The position numbers were made by a program, and so were the translations under genes. Below the pieces are notes generated by a model. The model was not told where the DNA came from and did no database searches. It saw only the letters and a list, made by a program, of their open reading frames with translations. A stretch of DNA of 15,848 nucleotides from an uncultured Bacteroidales bacterium (GTDB lineage: Bacteria; Bacteroidota; Bacteroidia; Bacteroidales; Muribaculaceae), in NCBI GenBank assembly GCA_900547755.1, contig URIC01000048.1, positions 1-15,848 on the forward strand. Direction: 5' to 3'. Below are positions 14,009-15,848 of this stretch, in pieces (position 1 is the stretch's first letter; every line of letters starts with the position of its first letter).

Positions 14009-14374
14009 ATGGCAGAAATCAATGTTGAGAACATAAAATCCCAGATGCGCAAGGGTGTGCTCGAGTTCTGCGTGCTGCTTATACTTCGCCACAGGCCTGC
14101 CTACGCCTCGGAGCTGATTGCAGCTCTCAAAGAGGCTCACCTAATTGTGGTGGAAGGCACCCTTTATCCGCTGCTGACCCGAATGAAAAACGCCGGGCTG
14201 CTCGGTTACAATTGGGTGGAGTCTACTTCCGGCCCTCCGCGCAAGTATTACGAACTCACAGACAAGGGACGCGATGCCCTCGGGGCGCTGCGCTCTCTGT
14301 TTGCCGAAATAGAATTATCCGTGTCCATCCTCTCCCGCTCCCCGGAGGAGAAGAAAGAAGAGGACGCTCTCTAA
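14009..14374 (+). CDS. PadR family transcriptional regulator
   Basis: A 121-residue winged-helix repressor of the short PadR class. The start at 14009 gives MAEINVENIKSQMRKGVLEF, the usual PadR opening; an in-frame GTG at 13880 sits at or before the predicted transcript start and encodes an unrelated Arg/Cys-rich stretch, so it is rejected. The DNA-binding fold is visible: LILRHRPAYASELIAAL (helix 2), VVEGTLYPLLTRMKNAGLL (recognition helix, about 47-65) and the wing GPPRKYYELTDKG (75-87). A short C-terminal helix ends in acidic residues; the long dimerisation domain of larger PadR proteins is absent. It is co-transcribed with the PspC protein 13 bp downstream, a pairing common in Bacteroidota, and probably controls its own promoter. 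Confidence 0.93.
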   Translation: MAEINVENIKSQMRKGVLEFCVLLILRHRPAYASELIAALKEAHLIVVEGTLYPLLTRMKNAGLLGYNWVESTSGPPRKYYELTDKGRDALGALRSLFAEIELSVSILSRSPEEKKEEDAL

Positions 14375-14387
14375 AAAATGAACTGAA

Positions 14388-15386
14388 ATGAAAAAGACAT
14401 ACACACTGAGCATATCGGGCCGCATCTTCCAGGTGGAAGAAGACGCCTACGCCATGCTGCTCGACTACCTGGAGAGCCTCTCGCAGGTTTTCCACGGCAC
14501 AGACGGCAAAGAGATTGTGGCCGACATAGAGAGCCGCATCAGCGAGATTTTCCAGGAAAAGGCCGATGCCGGACAGATTGTATTCGGCATAGCCGACGCC
14601 GAAGAGGTAATAGCCGTAATCGGCGACGCTTCCCAGCTCGCGGAGGATATGGACGATGAAGAGACCGCGGCGGAGCAGGCGGAGGCCCGCGCCGCCGACG
14701 GTTCCGGGAATTTCCGTACGCCGCCTCTGCCACCGAGTCCTGTGAAGAAAAAGCTGTATCGCTCCGACTCAGACAAAGTGCTCGGAGGCGTGTTCGGAGG
14801 GCTGAGCATCCGTTTCGGCGTAAGCGCCCTGCCTATGCGCCTCATAGCCATAATTCTGATGTTCTCGCTCGGATTCTTCCCTATCTTCCTGATTTACTGC
14901 ATCGCCTGGGCCATAATACCCCTGGCCGACACGCCGGAGAAGATTCTGGAACAGAAAGGCGTGCCGGTCACAGTCTCCAACATAGGCAAGGTGGTGTCAG
15001 GCCAGGGACGCATACAGACGTCGGGCGGCGGCAACACCTTCCTGCGCGTACTCGGCGCTCTCTCCATGGGTTTCCTCGGGCTTATAGCATTCTTCGTGGG
15101 TATGCTCATGTTCATTATGATAGTCGTAATCTTCGTGGCCATGATAGGGGCCAATTTCAACACCGAATTGCCTTTCATAAAATGGATTCCGGCAGCCTGG
15201 GAGATACCCGGATGCATCGCCGTGTGTCTGTCCGTACTCATTCCCTGCATAGCCGTCATCTGGGCGGCCTGCAGCGTCCTGTTCAAAGTAAAAGGCGCCG
15301 GCAAGGCAGTGTGGCTCTCGGCAATAATCGTAGAGACCGTCTCGATAATCACCGTCTGCTGCTACATAGCCCTCTTCTCCATCTGA
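14388..15386 (+). CDS. PspC domain membrane protein with cytoplasmic N-terminal region
   Basis: A 332-residue envelope-stress type membrane protein. Residues 1-88 form a soluble alpha/beta region (KKTYTLSISGRIFQVEEDAY, then an acidic IESRISEIF segment) characteristic of Bacteroidota PspC proteins. An acidic/proline-rich linker follows (about 88-119). The PspC domain proper is at about 121-185: KKLYRSDSDKVLGGVFGGLS, then RFGVSALPMRLIAIILMFS and the membrane segment FFPIFLIYCIAWAIIPL. More hydrophobic segments lie at about 218-254, 272-298 and 307-331, so there are four to five membrane passes. In Proteobacteria PspC senses membrane damage with PspB; here the partner is presumably the PadR regulator encoded 13 bp upstream, although the mechanism is unknown. 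A hairpin terminator follows the stop after about 35 bp. Confidence 0.92.
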   Translation: MKKTYTLSISGRIFQVEEDAYAMLLDYLESLSQVFHGTDGKEIVADIESRISEIFQEKADAGQIVFGIADAEEVIAVIGDASQLAEDMDDEETAAEQAEARAADGSGNFRTPPLPPSPVKKKLYRSDSDKVLGGVFGGLSIRFGVSALPMRLIAIILMFSLGFFPIFLIYCIAWAIIPLADTPEKILEQKGVPVTVSNIGKVVSGQGRIQTSGGGNTFLRVLGALSMGFLGLIAFFVGMLMFIMIVVIFVAMIGANFNTELPFIKWIPAAWEIPGCIAVCLSVLIPCIAVIWAACSVLFKVKGAGKAVWLSAIIVETVSIITVCCYIALFSI

Positions 15387-15421
15387 TTTACCCGCAAACA
15401 GTACTCATACCAGTGATAGGA

Positions 15422-15465
15422 CGTCGGGAGCATCCCTTTGAAGGGGGAATGCTCCCGACGCTTTT
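15422..15465 (+). terminator. Terminator of the padR-pspC operon
   Basis: Arms CGTCGGGAGCAT (15422-15433) and its exact complement (15449-15460) form a 12-bp stem, with further pairing possible inside (CCCTTT and AAGGGG). A short T-run (CTTTT) follows on the plus strand, consistent with intrinsic termination. Confidence 0.8.
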
Positions 15466-15491
15466 GCAATATGCCCTTTCTCCGGTTTCAC

Positions 15492-15527
15492 AAAAAAAAG
15501 CACACGGCCCCGGAGAGGGCTGTGTGC
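15492..15527 (-). terminator. Intrinsic terminator of the rplT operon
   Basis: Arms 15500-15510 and 15517-15527 form an 11-bp stem with one G-U pair around a 6-nt loop. On the minus strand it is followed by eight T (15492-15499), a textbook intrinsic terminator placed about 37 bp after the rplT stop. Confidence 0.88.
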
Positions 15528-15563
15528 CGGAAATGAGTGCCTTAGGTCTGGCCTAAGTGGTTA

Positions 15564-15848
15564 TCAGGCGTTCTTCACCTTGTCCACAATCGCCTTGAAA
15601 GCGGCGGGGTCGTTAACGGCCAGGTCGGCAAGCACCTTGCGGTTGATTTCTATGCCGGCTTTGTGGATGAGGCCCATGAGCTTGGAGTAAGAGAGGTCCT
15701 CGAGACGGGCGGCGGCGTTGATTCGCTGAATCCACAGGGCACGGAAATTACGCTTCTTGTCCTTGCGGTCGCGATAAGCATAAGTCAGACCTTTCTCCCA
15801 AGTATTCTTGGCTACGGTCCATACATTCTTGCGGCTGCCATAATAGCC
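15564..15848 (-). CDS. rplT: 50S ribosomal protein L20, C-terminal part (cut by the window edge)
   Basis: The minus-strand frame open to the window edge encodes 94 residues, reading GYYGSRKNVWTVAKNTWEKG, then AYRDRKDKKRNFRALWIQRI and RLEDLSYSKLMGLIHKAGIE, and ending in DKVKNA. This is bacterial ribosomal protein L20, an early-assembly protein that binds 23S rRNA in the large subunit. About 22 N-terminal residues, normally the basic rRNA-binding tail, lie beyond the right edge, so the start is not in the window. In bacteria it usually follows infC and rpmI, expected just outside. A strong terminator follows the stop. Confidence 0.97.
   Translation of the reverse strand, partial: GYYGSRKNVWTVAKNTWEKGLTYAYRDRKDKKRNFRALWIQRINAAARLEDLSYSKLMGLIHKAGIEINRKVLADLAVNDPAAFKAIVDKVKNA

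Overview
The window looks like a chromosomal segment of a Bacteroidales bacterium (phylum Bacteroidota). The evidence is promoters of the Bacteroidota type (TAnnTTTG at -7, TTTG about 20 bp upstream), family content typical of the group (DUF4270 lipoprotein, stand-alone half-length glycogen-synthase homologue, TlpA-like protein with a long N-terminal domain, GYF_2-dispanin protein next to DUF2752), and lipoproteins with acidic residues right after the lipid cysteine. Coding regions are GC-rich and intergenic gaps AT-rich. A gut family such as Muribaculaceae is plausible, but the sequence alone does not fix genus or species. I see no tRNA, CRISPR array, insertion sequence or phage gene.

Layout. 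(1) 42-2750, minus strand: a tight four-gene operon encoding a GYF_2/CD225-dispanin membrane protein, a DUF2752 membrane protein, an unrecognised coiled-coil lipoprotein and an exported thioredoxin-fold protein. Its promoter (2775-2807) is divergent from (2) 2960-9503, plus strand: a complete tripartite RND efflux system (TolC-like outer-membrane protein, lipoprotein periplasmic adaptor, RND permease with intact proton-relay residues), followed by a small PII-like protein and a Cys/Ala-type prolyl-tRNA trans-editing domain translationally coupled to it. A nitroreductase (9605-10357) follows after 101 bp, and a perfect 18-bp hairpin then closes the plus-strand block.

(3) 10443-12668, minus strand: a two-gene unit of a degenerate glycogen-synthase-like (GT5) protein followed by a DUF4270 lipoprotein. 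(4) 12979-13539, minus strand: an orphan, comparatively AT-rich lipoprotein with its own promoter and terminator. (5) 14009-15386, plus strand: a PadR regulator and PspC-domain membrane protein pair, transcribed from a strong consensus promoter that carries a dyad in its spacer and has a GC-rich structured leader of about 125 nt. (6) 15564-15848, minus strand: the 3' part of rplT (ribosomal protein L20) with a classic terminator.

Most of the window concerns the cell envelope: efflux, lipoproteins, a thiol-disulfide protein and a PspC stress module. The least explained parts are the dispanin operon, the half-length GT5 protein whose usual catalytic motifs are altered, and the PII-like and trans-editing genes downstream of an efflux pump. 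No wholly new system can be demonstrated from the sequence alone.
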